Shown: positions 49,566 to 59,815 of the stretch, piece by piece
Layout: each line of letters starts with the position of its first letter
Position numbering within the stretch: position 1 is the stretch's first letter
Source of the DNA: Bidens hawaiensis
Taxonomy: Eukaryota; Streptophyta; Magnoliopsida; Asterales; Asteraceae
Direction: 5' to 3'
Length of the DNA stretch: 64,000 nucleotides
Assembly (NCBI GenBank): GCA_021521415.1
Contig: JAIQDT010009236.1
Coordinates: 29,056-93,055 of the forward strand
Notes under the pieces: model-generated
What the model was told of the DNA's origin: nothing
Seen by the model: the letters and a program-made list of their open reading frames with translations, nothing else
Databases searched by the model: none
Position numbers and translations under genes: made by a program

Positions 49566-50102
49566 CTATTGTCGGTTTTTCTATATTAGTCATGTAAACT
49601 AACATAACAAAGATACATTAGACACAATGAAAAATAAAACCTAAAATGTCTTGTCGTTTGAAGTTGTATTTCGCTTCTTCGGAACATTTTTTCTTAGTTG
49701 CCTTTCTCTTTTTAGTATCAATAGGTTGTTCTTCAAGTAACGAATATGAAGTGTCGCCTCCGATGACGATGGTTTAGTCGAAGGTTCGATTGTCGCCGAC
49801 GGAGATGACGCCATTGATTCGCGATGGGGGTTTGGTTGAGATTCCAATCAGAGAATGGTGATGGTTTATTGAGGGTTTTTAGAGGAAAAGGTGAAGAATG
49901 CTAGAAGACGTGACGAAGAACGAGGCATGGAACGGTTTGTATTATGATATTTAGGTTTAAGTTTTTGCCCTTAATTGTCTAATATTACAAAATTGCCACC
50001 ACCCTTTTTTAAACCTTTGATTTGTTTTGAGATTTGATCCAATGGTTGATAAACCTTCTCACACTTCTCATTTTTACCCCCTTTGAAGAATAACTTAACC
50101 AT

Positions 50103-50867
50103 TTAAACCAAATCCATGTTTTCTCAACATTTTTATGGTTTCCTTAAATGTTCCTTCACAAATTTCAATGTTATTTTCACAAAATTACTATCATATAGAT
50201 GCATGAAATGTAATTATGCGAATATTTTAACCTCTTCAATTTTCTTTTTAATGACAACTCACACACCATCTACTTTCTACTCTTAATCCAACAAGTAAAA
50301 TATTTCAATGATATTTTAATACACAACATTATTAAACGGGTTTGGTTGGTCTATCGTAAATATTTTGTAACAACTGACCAAAACGAAGCACAAACATTCT
50401 AGCTTACGAGATTAAAAGGAAGAAATATTAAAGTATATTACTCTGGCATCATAATATTATTGATTTGTAACTTTCAATAAACTCATCTTAAAGATATCTT
50501 AATATATAGAAGTGCATTTTTTATTCATTTATTGCATTATGGGATCTTGAAACAACATGAAGGGAACAAGAAATTTTCAATTATGAATCGGGTCCGGTCC
50601 AGAAGGGACTTTTTCTTTTGCCACGTCGTATGTTGGATCTATTTCTTCCGGTGAAGATAGTTATTGGTGCTGCATTGGTGGTGGTGGTGTGAGAAGTAAT
50701 CGACAAGGGTTGAAGATTGTGTTGATGGTGGTCGTTGTGGTGGAATGATGATCGTGATAGTTAAGCGATGTTTCCGATGATTTGTTGGACGAGACGACAG
50801 TGATAAGGAGAGGGAAGAGTAAAAACAAGGGAGAGGTGTTCATCTTCTTAAGACTTTGTCGGGGAAA
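50103..50867. repeat. CLE tandem block B, right part
   Basis: Homologous to about 10127-10870 of block A. It begins with the second copy of the MULE target duplication and ends where CLE copy B's upstream region is replaced by an LTR fragment near 50868. Together with 13393-14442 it reconstitutes a block parallel to block A. Confidence 0.75.
50577..50843 (-). pseudogene. CLE: CLE peptide gene, copy B (single nonsense codon)
   Basis: 89 codons from ATG 50843 to TGA 50577-50579. The signal peptide is MNTSPLFLLFPLLITVVS. A His/Thr-rich middle leads to the CLE motif AKEKVPSGPDPIHN at the very C-terminus. The frame is continuous except for TAA at 50663-50661, where copy A has CAA. It is otherwise intact, so the loss is recent or the base is wrong. 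Upstream of about 50868 its promoter is replaced by LTR sequence, so it lacks the TATA region seen for copies A and C. Confidence 0.8.
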
Positions 50868-52088
50868 ATTTTATTTCCAATAGCAGTCCTTAACACAAAT
50901 TTCATTAAAATTCATAAATTATTATTTTATTCGCTAACTTATTCGTTATGACGAATGGGTTCTGGTTAAGCATCATTCGCTATGTCATTCACTATGAAAA
51001 CTTCATTCTGGTTAAGTATCATCCGCTATACCATTCGCTATGACGAATGGTCCCATCCGTTATGACGAATGGCTTGATCTGAATCTTAATGAGATGAATG
51101 AGTGTATAACAAATGACTAAGTCCATTCGTGTTTTCTATATGACGAATGATTGGTTCATTCATTACAAGAACACGCGAGTGTGCCTTATAACGAATGGCT
51201 CGATTCGTTGTTTCAACGTGATGAATGAGTGGGTAACGAGTGACAGAAACCATCTGTGACTTCTATAAATCGAATGAGGGGTTCATTCGTTACAAGACAC
51301 GTGAATGTGTCTTATTCGCTATGTCTGCCTAGAAAATGGTTAGCGACTTGTTTGTCATGACGAATGAACATCAGACTTATCCAATCAATGACTCAGGATG
51401 TCAAAGCCAAAATCGCCAAGAACACAGATGGGTCAACTAAACTAGATCTGCGATTAAACTTCAAATCATGATGAAACAACACAAACTTGATATCAATTAG
51501 CTCGGAATAACAGCGCCTACTAACCCCAACCCACCAGACATCCAAACATTAAGGTTTAGTGGTGCGTCTGATCGATGTTTATACCCGGTTCCTCATACAA
51601 TCGATTAGCCTATCAAATGTTAATGGTTTCACTGAGAATCATTGCGTTCGTTTAGTTTTTACCATTTGCATAGATCTCGGGGTACTAAACGAGCCGAACA
51701 AGTGTTTTGTTATAAAACGTACCTTTAACGAATCGGTTTCACGTACCCGATCTAAGCTTGATGTCGGTTTTGGCTCGGTACGACGTTCTAGCACCAACAA
51801 GCTCGGGTTTTCACCTACGAATCTTGGCTCGGGATATATGAGGGTGTTTGTGTGTGTTTTGAAGGTATAGGCTATGGTGTAGAGACAGATGGAAATGGAA
51901 AGGATTAGGGTTTAAGGGGTATTTATACTCTCATAAGCCCATGGACCTAAGGCCCATTCCATCTCTTATTCCATCTTTTAAAGTCCAAGCCCACCCTCTA
52001 ATCGTTTATTCACCCAATACTGATAAATGACATATTATTGAATAAACAAAATTTCCTTTATTAATATTATCGAAAATAGGATTTTACA
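50868..52088 (-). mobile_element. LTR-4, truncated at its 3' side
   Basis: On the minus strand it begins TGTAAAATCC at 52088 and shows the family promoter (CCATGGGCTTATGAGAGTATAAATACCCC region near 51920), then the ATTCGTTATGACGAATGG palindrome field (50938-51370). It stops before the GC-rich island and 3' part seen in LTR-1 to LTR-3. Its 5' end cuts the RNase H of the neighbouring gypsy element. No target duplication is available because the other end is missing. Confidence 0.75.
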
Positions 52089-53580
52089 TTAAGACACATC
52101 CCATACCCGTCTGCAAAGCATCACAGTATATGGTAAAGTTATCTAAACCTTCGGGCAAGGCCAAGATAGGTGCATTTATTAGCTTGTGTTTAAGAGTTTC
52201 AAATGCTTCTTCTTGTTTTGGTTCCCTATCAAACTTTACAGATTTTCTAATGAGTGAGGTTAATGGAACATCTATTCTAGAGAAGTTTTGTATGAACCTT
52301 TGGTAGTAACCGGCTAACCCTAGAAAACTTCTGACTTGAGTCAGAGTTTTGGGTTTCTCCCATATTGTAATATATTCATTCTTCGTTGGACCTACTTGAA
52401 TACCTTTCTCATTTACAATATGACCAAGAAATTGAACTTCCGGTAACCAAAATTCACACTTAGAGAATGTGGCGTACAACTTTTCTTTTCTTAGGGTTTC
52501 AAGTATGATCTTAAAATGAACTTGATGATCTTCCTTGGATTTGGAGTAAATAATAACGTCATCAATAAATATGATAACAAAATTATCAAGATATGGTTTG
52601 CATATTCGATTCATCATGTCCATGAAAGCCGTTGGTGCATTAGTGAGTTCGAAAGGCATAACAGTGAACTCATAATGTCCGTATCTAGTTCTAAACACTG
52701 TCTTTGGTATATCTTCTTTTGCCCTTTCCATTGATGATATCCTGATCTGAGATCAATTTTGGAAAAATAACTTGCCAATTGGATTTGATCAAACAAGTTA
52801 TCGATCCTTTGTAATGGGTATTTATTCTTGATTGTAAATTTGTTTAGCTCACGATAATCTATGAACATTCTCATCGATCCATCTTTCTTCTTAACAAATA
52901 GAATTGGATCTCCCAATGGTGATGAACTTTATTGTATAAACCCTTTTTTTCTAACAGCTCATCCAACTGTTTCTTTAATTCTTTCATCATGGTGGGTGCT
53001 AATATATAAAGAGATTTGGCTATAGGCGCAGTTCCTAGTATTAAATCGATCCTAAATTCTACTTCCATATCGGGTGGAATTCCTTGTAGCTCTTCGGGAA
53101 ACACATAATTGAATTTGGAAACAACTGGCACTTCCTCCATCTTCTTGGGTTCGGGTTCCTTGGTTACATAGGCCATGAATGCTAGGCATCCCTTACCTAG
53201 GCAACGATTTGCTTTTATTTATGAAATTATTCCAACTTTTCCCGCTTCTTGATCTCCAGTTATACGAATGGTTCTGTTATTGGGTGTTTGGATATCTATT
53301 GCCTTATCATTACATATAATACGGGTTTGATTAGTTGATAACCAATCCATACCTAAAAATACATCAAAACCTGCTAAATGACATGGGTAGTAATCATACA
53401 AGTATGATGTGATCGGCTACGGAATTTGTTGCATTACTTAAAGCCTTGGTTAATTTAATCAAATTTCTATCGGCAATGTCTACTTCATAATGTTTATTTA
53501 ACTTAAATAGAGGGTCATTTAATAGACTACATATTTTATAATCTATAAAGCTCTGGTTAGCACCTGAGTCAAACAAAAAT
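52089..53580 (-). pseudogene. pol: Gypsy protease, RT and start of RNase H
   Basis: The protease has FDSGANQSFID (53576-53545) with the catalytic Asp and GFDVFLGMDWL. The RT runs from about 53176: AYVTKEPEPKKM, PTMMKELKKQLDELL, then [38 protein letters not shown] and the catalytic box FIDD near 52560, followed by [13 protein letters not shown]. RNase H begins with [17 protein letters not shown] and is cut off at 52089. Frameshifts near 52900 and 52740 and a few stops. Confidence 0.9.
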
Positions 53581-53716
53581 CAAGCATAAACATTATTGAT
53601 AGGAAACGTATCGGTGATCATGTCCGGTATATCTGCAGTCTTCTGTATATTAAGCAAGAAGACGCGAGCATTTCCTTACTTGGCATCATTCTTGACACCA
53701 CTTCCACTTGCACCTA

Positions 53717-55830
53717 CTATTGTTGTTCTCGATTTCTTTTTCGGACACTCGGTACTAAAGTGCCCCTTTTCTCCACAGTAAAAAGAACCACTGACTTCCT
53801 TTTACAGTCAGCTTCTATGTGACCCATCTTCTTGCAAAAGTTACACGTGATAGTGTTAGATGGTTGTAAACACTTACCATAGTGCCTTCTACCACAATTT
53901 TTGCAGATTGGACAGGTATGACACAACCATAGTGTCATAAATGTTCCTTTTCTCTTTTTTTTCTGCTTTCTTCTTATTTCCTCTAATAGGCTGTCTCCCA
54001 TCATCTTTCTTCTTCTCATCTCTATTCCAGATCATACTATCCATCAAATACCCAGCTAACTCCATAGCGGATTCCGTTGTAGATGGCATGCGATAATGGA
54101 CCAATTCATGTATTTCTATTGGTAGTCCATAAATGTAACGAGTCACTTTGTTGAATTCAGGAGTGACTAAATGAGAACAATCCTACAATATTCAAGAAAT
54201 TTGGTTTTGTATTCTTTGAGATTTGTTCCTATGACTTTATGATTCCACATTGGATCTAATTTACTTCGTGGATTGGACAGAATTTCTTCAAAATCATTTC
54301 CTTGAAAGTTTTCCATTCTAGATTATACAAATTTTCCCTAACCTTAACCTTAATAAGGGTATTCCACCATTCTAACGCCTTTCCCTTGAACATCTGGGAG
54401 GTATATTGGACCTTCTCCCTTTCGGTACATTTACGGCTTACCACAATCGATTCCATTTCCTCCAACCAACGGAGGGTAACAATTGTCCCTTTATCACCAT
54501 GAAAATATTACGGGTTATAAACTTCGAAGACGTTGAAATCACAACCCTATTGTATTTTGAGTTTCTTTGTTTTGTCATGAAGCTCGTTTTCAGCAGTTGA
54601 GCTTTGATCACTTTCTTCATTCTTCTTTTCCGATTCTATCTTATTACTTTCTTTCTTTTCAGTTTCTCTTTTAGTTTCTCTTTTTGAATTTACCGTTTCA
54701 CTTTTACTTCGGCTAAGTCTTTTGTTAGAATGCAAAGCATTCCTACTTGGATCATTTTTCATAAAGTCAATGAGTGGGTTTACGGCTTCTTTAATTAAGT
54801 CATGAATTTTTCCTTCAACATATTCTTGGTATTGCTTGAATGTTTTCTTCAACAAATTTTTCCTTGTTGTTAACTTGGATTTCAGGACCACTATTCGCTT
54901 TCTCTTTTCTAGACATGCTGTAAATGAAACAAGGTTTTAATTAAAGGGAAAAATACTGTCTTATATTGCATTATTTATGATACAAGAAGGAAACACAACA
55001 TCCAACAACGATTCTTAATCACTAAGTTATCCTTAATCCTTAATCCACTTCTTAATAAGACATTTCATTTTGTCACACTTTTTGATAATTTTCTTCCCTA
55101 CTTTCTTCTTGTCAACTTTCTCATTCCTCGTCAATCACCGCATTTGATGAGTTAGGATATCCCGTAGGTGCGGATGCAGCTGAGAATAAATATGCATTCT
55201 CCCTTGGGTATATATGTGGATTAGCAACATAAGTGTGCATTTCCACATCAAGAATATTATTGGTATAGAACTTCTCGATAAGATTAGATTCTTCCCGAAT
55301 TTCATTAGCTTGTTCGAAAATTGTGGGTATTGGTCCTGTATATGGTGGAAAATGAGGATTTTCATTTTCTTCATCTTCTTCTCAGGTTCCTCTTCTGATT
55401 CGGAAGGATCATTGATTGATGTTTGGAATGGAATCTTATCATAGGGCATAGTAACCCTCATTTTTGGTTTTCGACTAGGTCCTGCTATAGTTTGTGGAGC
55501 CTGATATTGATAATTTGGTGGTGGCGATCCAAAATGTCATTTGCTTTGATCGGAATGACAATCCATCCAGCTTAATGAATCAGAACTAGTCCCTTGTTTG
55601 AACCTACTTTGAACTTCAAGTTCCTCGGAAGAATGATACGGTGGGATTTCTGACGGATGATATTGTGGAATGTTTTCAGTAGTGTCATCGGATATCTCTA
55701 TTGGCATTTGTTGGCTTCCCGGGACTTTAAACACCCGAGCATCGGTTACAAAATACTTGCTTGTATTACAAGGAATTTCATTTATCAAAATCGAGCCATC
55801 TTGTATCACGAGCTTCTATATTCATGATGA
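53717..55830 (-). pseudogene. gag: Gypsy gag with two zinc knuckles
   Basis: The N-terminal part is broken (fragments at 55809-55537 and 55461-55135). A Lys/Glu/Ser-rich region (54891-54560) leads to the capsid core: EMESIVVSRKCTER, GKALEWWNTLIK, LKKFCPIHEVNQ, YIYGLPIEIHELV and ESAMELAGYLMD. The end has CKNCGRRHYGKC and CNFCKKMGHIEADC, two zinc knuckles at about 53920-53800. At least five stops or shifts. Confidence 0.8.
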
Positions 55831-57040
55831 CTCCAATACTGTCTATTGCTTACTAATACTTAGTTACCTACAACAGGTGGGAAAATACTTCAGCTAAGCT
55901 ATATGTTGGTGAACACGTATGACTCTAAAATTATTTAAAATACTGTTACAATACAAATATAGATTTCTGTACAAACTCAGCAGAAAGTATTTCATTCCTG
56001 ATATTTGTACCACTACCCTACACACACAAAAATGTTCCCCGAGCCACGTAGACCCTAATGGAGAACTAATTATGACTGTTAGCCCGTACCCACGTAGCCT
56101 TTGACTGTTTAGGCAATACAGTTGTGTATGGATCCAGACACATGTGTAATCGGTCCGAGTTGCTTTTATTTTCTAATTTGTATTATAACGTTTTAGAGAT
56201 CACGTAATCTCATGTAAACGCTGACTGACTCTTTAAGATAACCAACTTGTTCATCTTATAGAGTATAAATATGTTTTGACTATTTGTAAAAGTTTAACGT
56301 ATTCACTTGTACCGTCGGTGTGTGTTTGAAAACCTTCTTGATTGTGAATGGGAATGATATTAACTTATACGTAAATAGGTCTTTATAAATATTTGGATGG
56401 TGTTTCTTGATTAAGCTATTGCTCTTAAGCTTAACCTTGATAAAGTTTTCAACTTTGTTTTTCAATGAAAATAATCATTTTACTGTGACGTTTGATATAG
56501 CATGTTTTGGCTTAATAGGTTCTACCACATTGGTGAGTTTCTCCAGGTAAGTAAACGGGTCCCGCGGTTGATTGAGATTTATACGAATTACTTTTCCTTT
56601 GTCAAGAAACTCATTACCAGTGATAACCCTCTTAGAGTTACTACATACCCGTCAGAATATAATTCCGTTAACATTGCTTTGTCAAGAAGTAACGTTTATG
56701 AAAATTCTTTATGAATGCTTTACAAATATTTTCAAGGTTGAAGGTCATAGCCTTGTCTAATTTCTAAGCTATAATTTAAATAACTTAAACATAATTCCTA
56801 CCTTAATGCGAGTACATGGAATACTAATAACAAGAAAAGAGTGAAAACTTGACGGGTAGGATTTTGATATGAACACGCTTGAATGAATGATAACATGTTT
56901 GGGACTTCGATACTTACACGTACTTCGAGAAAATGATACGTTGGTTTGTCGTAGCAATCGGGAACGATTACCTAGGCTGTGTGTGTGTAAAATCAAGGTG
57001 TTTTGGGATGAATGGGGTTCAATCCCGTAACCTCCTATTT

Positions 57041-57326
57041 ATAGGTAAATTTTACACTCCATCGCGATACGCGATGGAATCCTTATGTGGCTGTCGCGCA
57101 TCGCGACGCCGCAATTCTACGAGGATGCCACGTGTTGACATGTGGCCTGTCAAAACGTGCCACATGTTGACACGTGTACTTGGTTGCTTAATAAGATCAT
57201 TGCGTAACGCAATGATCCTGTGGATCTGTTCATCGCGTATCGTGAAGCCGCCAAGTATCGATTTCAGTGAAGATCCATCGTGTAATGCGATGGCTCTTTG
57301 ATTATCCCATCGCGTATCACGATGGG
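57041..57326 (-). promoter_or_regulatory. LTR U3 with palindrome array upstream of TATA
   Basis: On the minus strand TATAAATAGG (57043-57034) is preceded by TCCATCGCG-TAT-CGCGATGGA (57078-57058, perfect 9-base arms), GTCGCG-ATG-CGCGAC (57107-57093), a larger stem with G-box cores CACGTG (57129-57176), GATCATTGCG-TTA-CGCAATGATC (57217-57195, perfect 10-base arms) and three imperfect relatives to 57326. This is the U3 of the gypsy 5' LTR. Confidence 0.75.
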
Positions 57327-57418
57327 TCTAGATTTTCAGAATTTCTATTTTAAGTCCCTATACTTAAAGAATTGACATTTTGGATTAATTCTATAATGAA
57401 ATCTTACGAGGTGTTACA

Positions 57419-57574
57419 GTGTGTGAAGTAGTCGACGAAGGTTGGAGATTGTGTTGATGGTGGTCGTTGTGGTGGAATGATGATCGTGATAGTTAAGGGA
57501 TGTTTTCGATGACTTGTCGGACGAGATGGCAGTGATAAGGAGAGGAAAACTAACATCTAGGGAAAGGTCTTCAT
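57419..57574 (-). pseudogene. CLE: CLE peptide gene, copy C (5' half only)
   Basis: The ATG at 57574 opens MKTFP followed by TAG. The remaining sequence to 57419 aligns with copies A and B through the signal peptide and His/Thr-rich middle, sharing with B a stretch absent from A. It ends in CTACTTCACACA, directly against the TG of the gypsy LTR. The half with the CLE motif is missing, so the gypsy insertion or a later deletion removed it. Confidence 0.8.
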
Positions 57575-58190
57575 CTTCTTAATACTATGTTGGGAAATGA
57601 ATATGGTGGTTTTTTTAACCCAATGCGACTTTTTTAATTTTGATTTGCTACCCCGTTGTGACTGAATGAGAATGGATAAGAGGCTCGTGGGATTGCTGTG
57701 AGGGGGCATGGATGGCTATATGTCTGATTCGGCATCTACGGCGGCCCATGCTTCTTCAGGCGGAACTCCAGATTAAGGAGTTTTTTTTAATGGTTAATTA
57801 AGGAAATATTTATAAGAGCTTCATGGGTCATATAATTAATGATAAAATTAAGTTAATACATTTAGAGTAGTGCCATAACTTCCTAGACGCGTCTCACTTG
57901 TTTAACGTTTAAAAATTATCGATGAATGAAATGAATTTCTCTCATACGTCCATCTTGTTGTTTCTTTCACTTTATCGGTACGAGTTTGCTGGTTATTCTC
58001 TATTTTCTCTTCACTTCGTGAGTTTGCTCGTTGCTCTCTTATATATAAATGTTTGAATGCTTCATTACACACATGGCTCTGATTACTGATGCTCCAGTCG
58101 AAGGAGATGGTTTTTGCCGTGATTTCTTTTAAGTTTTATGTCAGGTTTGACTAAACCATTAATTTAAATCCATTTAAATAATTTTAATTT
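57575..58190 (-). promoter_or_regulatory. Upstream region of CLE copy C
   Basis: Contains TATAAATA (near 57810) in the same context as copy A and the shared ATAACTTCCTAGACG segment. A foreign piece of about 170 bases (57615-57785) lies between the gene start and the TATA box. 58100-58190 is shared with 60680-60775 of block D (TTAAGTTTTATGTCAGGTTTGAC and relatives). Confidence 0.55.
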
Positions 58191-58194
58191 TACC

Positions 58195-58815
58195 ATAAAG
58201 ATGGCTTACTCCCGAGGTTAAGATCAGGTATCTCCCATGAGAAGTTGGGTATAATCCGGCTAGAACAAGTACAAGTACCTACAAAACAGAATATCGTGAG
58301 ATTGTTTTGAGAAGGAGATGGGAGGACTTCTCTTAACCACCCTCCGGCGTGAGAATCAATATGATTGGATGTAAACAAATGTAAAGCTCCGCGGAACACT
58401 TAGAAGTATTCTTGCGCCAAGGTTCGGATTCTTTTACCATTTGAGGTTGTGAGGTATTTATAGCCGGATGGGAGGAGAGAATGTGTGGATCGCCTGCCAT
58501 CCCCGGAATTCCACCAATCAGGGCTCTCCCACGTGTGTCTAGAAAGTTTGTGTGTAAAGTATGTGACTGATGGTGATGTTTGTCTCTGTAGTATTATTGA
58601 CTATGTTTTGTCAGGGGTGTTCAAATACTTTCTTTTTGCACAATGCTTGGGAGGATCTTTGGTGCACGCTTCCCGAGATATCAGGGAATGTTTGACGCTC
58701 GATAGAATGTACCTCGGAGCCTAACGATGTGCTTCGGTACTTGGGCGTGTTTAGTACCCCACCACCTTACAGTGTATATTTGCATACATCGGCGATCAGG
58801 TGGGTTTGGTACCCT
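58195..58815 (-). mobile_element. Unclassified insertion with promoter-like sequence
   Basis: Lies between sequences that are paired in blocks C and D, so it is an insertion. On minus it shows CACGTGGGAGAGCCC, CTATAAATACCTC (near 58460) and a GC-richer leader, resembling LTR promoter sequence. I could not define ends or a target duplication, and no protein is recognisable. Confidence 0.4.
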
Positions 58816-59489
58816 ACCTCTTCAAAGATATATCTATTTATTTTCTTAATTAAATTGAGTAAATCCTAATTGATATTAAACTTCTAATTAAAATTAAATT
58901 TCTAATTCAAACAACCTTGATCTAGTAGATCAACATACAGTGTCCCAAATTTAGTTCTACAGTTGCCATTTAACATGGAGAAAACAAGGAGTCTAAAAAA
59001 ACTCACATAAAATTTGCTTTTGTGATTTTGTTAAGTTTCTAATTGAACATTTAAAAATTGAATTCCAATTAGAACCCTTTAACAATTAATTCAAATTTAT
59101 TCCAGGCTTATAGAAAGCAATTGGAATTATCTCCCGTAACAATTTTCTTTTTATTAAATAGGAATGTGTTTTTTATCTTGGATATTGACCAAGTTCTAAT
59201 TTTTTTTTTATTAAACCCGAAAAACATAATGAGATATTCTTAAGAGGGATAAACTTATTAACTGAAGTTCCTTAAGATAATAAAATATATTTTTAATGGG
59301 ACATAATAAAAATATGTGAAACATATGTACTTTATTTTAGAAAATCATGTCAATACACAAGCTTGATGTCAATAACTAAAAATCAACAATAATATAAAAA
59401 CATGTAAAATAAAACATCACCACTAAATAAAAGGAAAGAAACAATCTAATTATAAAATCCTGGATCAATGCGATGGAAACTTGAAGCTT
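58816..59489. other. Intergenic, shared with the block D flank
   Basis: AT-rich. 58825-58920 resembles 61100-61195 (AGACATATCTATTT, then AATTAAATTGAG). No gene seen. The stretch from 58940 to 59489 holds nothing recognisable apart from the 3' flank of CLE copy D. Confidence 0.5.
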
Positions 59490-59756
59490 TTAGTGGTGAA
59501 GTGGGTTTGGTCTATAAGGGACTAATCTTTTTGCTACTCCATATCTTTTATCGATTTCATCTGAAGACAACGACGGTTGTGGAAGAAGTAGCCTACGAGT
59601 ATGGATGATGTGAGACTTTAAGTAAGGATGATGTACGTGCTTCGGGTTCAATATGGTGATGGTGGCAGTTTCCAGCGAGTTGGTGGAGGCAGCGATGACA
59701 ACGAGAGGGGAGAGTAACAACAGCAAAACAACTAATTTCTTGCAAAGGTTCGTAAT
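59490..59756 (-). pseudogene. CLE: CLE peptide gene, copy D (altered core, no ATG)
   Basis: The frame equals copy B in length (89 codons) and runs from 59756 to TAA at 59490. A hydrophobic LVVLLLLLSPLVVIAAS signal segment and DEIDKRYGVAK lead to the motif RLVPYRPNPLHH at the C-terminus. This has the canonical Arg1, Leu2, Pro4, Pro7, Asn8 and Pro9, but Tyr5 and Arg6 replace Ser and Gly. Gly6 is normally important for receptor binding. The position of the ATG in copies A and B (after TTAGAAG) reads ATT at 59756-59754, and there is no other in-frame ATG, so translation start is lost unless a non-AUG codon or another exon is used. No internal stop is present. Confidence 0.75.
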
Positions 59757-59815
59757 CTTCTAAACTCTTAAGATATCTTGAGAAAGATGGTATCTGAATT
59801 GGTGATGGTGAAAGG

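Larger units (their letters stand above)
41386..49847 (-). pseudogene. Ulp1-like cysteine protease gene (C48) of the MULE
   Basis: Minus-strand multi-exon gene. The C-terminal exons keep the family's catalytic triad: His in VRHFYVVCFNLKD (near 41970), Asp in TVLIDN (near 41925) and Cys in YIDCGIFLMRHMETY (near 41670). The exon at about 42095-41878 precedes the last one (41706-41386). Upstream exons include LPGVDLHADIINV (near 42430), an acidic one (MESDEDESYEDES near 44140), NTVNQRFLTSVMKN (44750-44580) and a helical N-domain with KAVTEMGFGE (near 45115) and VFDGVLRLNITNTL (45021-44760). A first exon, MESQPNPHRESMASS, starts at 49847, about 255 bases inside the MULE end. Ulp1 relatives cleave SUMO from proteins; ULP-like genes are known passengers of plant MULEs. 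Frameshifts make this copy doubtful, and internal exon limits are uncertain. Confidence 0.7.
14443..50101. mobile_element. MULE with transposase and Ulp1-like genes, heavily nested
   Basis: The left end GGTAAAGTTA...AAAGGGGG (14443-14466) and the inverted right end GGTTAAGTTA...AAAGGGGG (50100-50077 on minus) match at 18 of 24 positions. The direct repeat TTAAACCAA flanks it (14434-14442, 50103-50111), extendable to 10 bp with one more T; MULEs make 8-11 bp duplications. Block A supplies the empty site (TTTTTAAACC followed by the sequence found right of the MULE). Subtracting the copia locus and solo LTR-3 leaves about 10.2 kb. Two genes start about 240-255 bp from each end and converge. The exact right end is uncertain by one or two bases. 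Confidence 0.8.
52089..57418 (-). mobile_element. Truncated Ty3/gypsy element (minus strand)
   Basis: The 5' LTR begins TGTAACACCTCG at 57418 on minus; then come a leader, gag, protease, RT and the first residues of RNase H. RNase H, integrase and the 3' LTR are missing at 52089. Order and gag/RT motifs fit a chromovirus-like lineage, but without the integrase C-terminus this cannot be confirmed. I did not find a tRNA-Met primer site, so the 5' LTR length is unknown. Confidence 0.85.
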
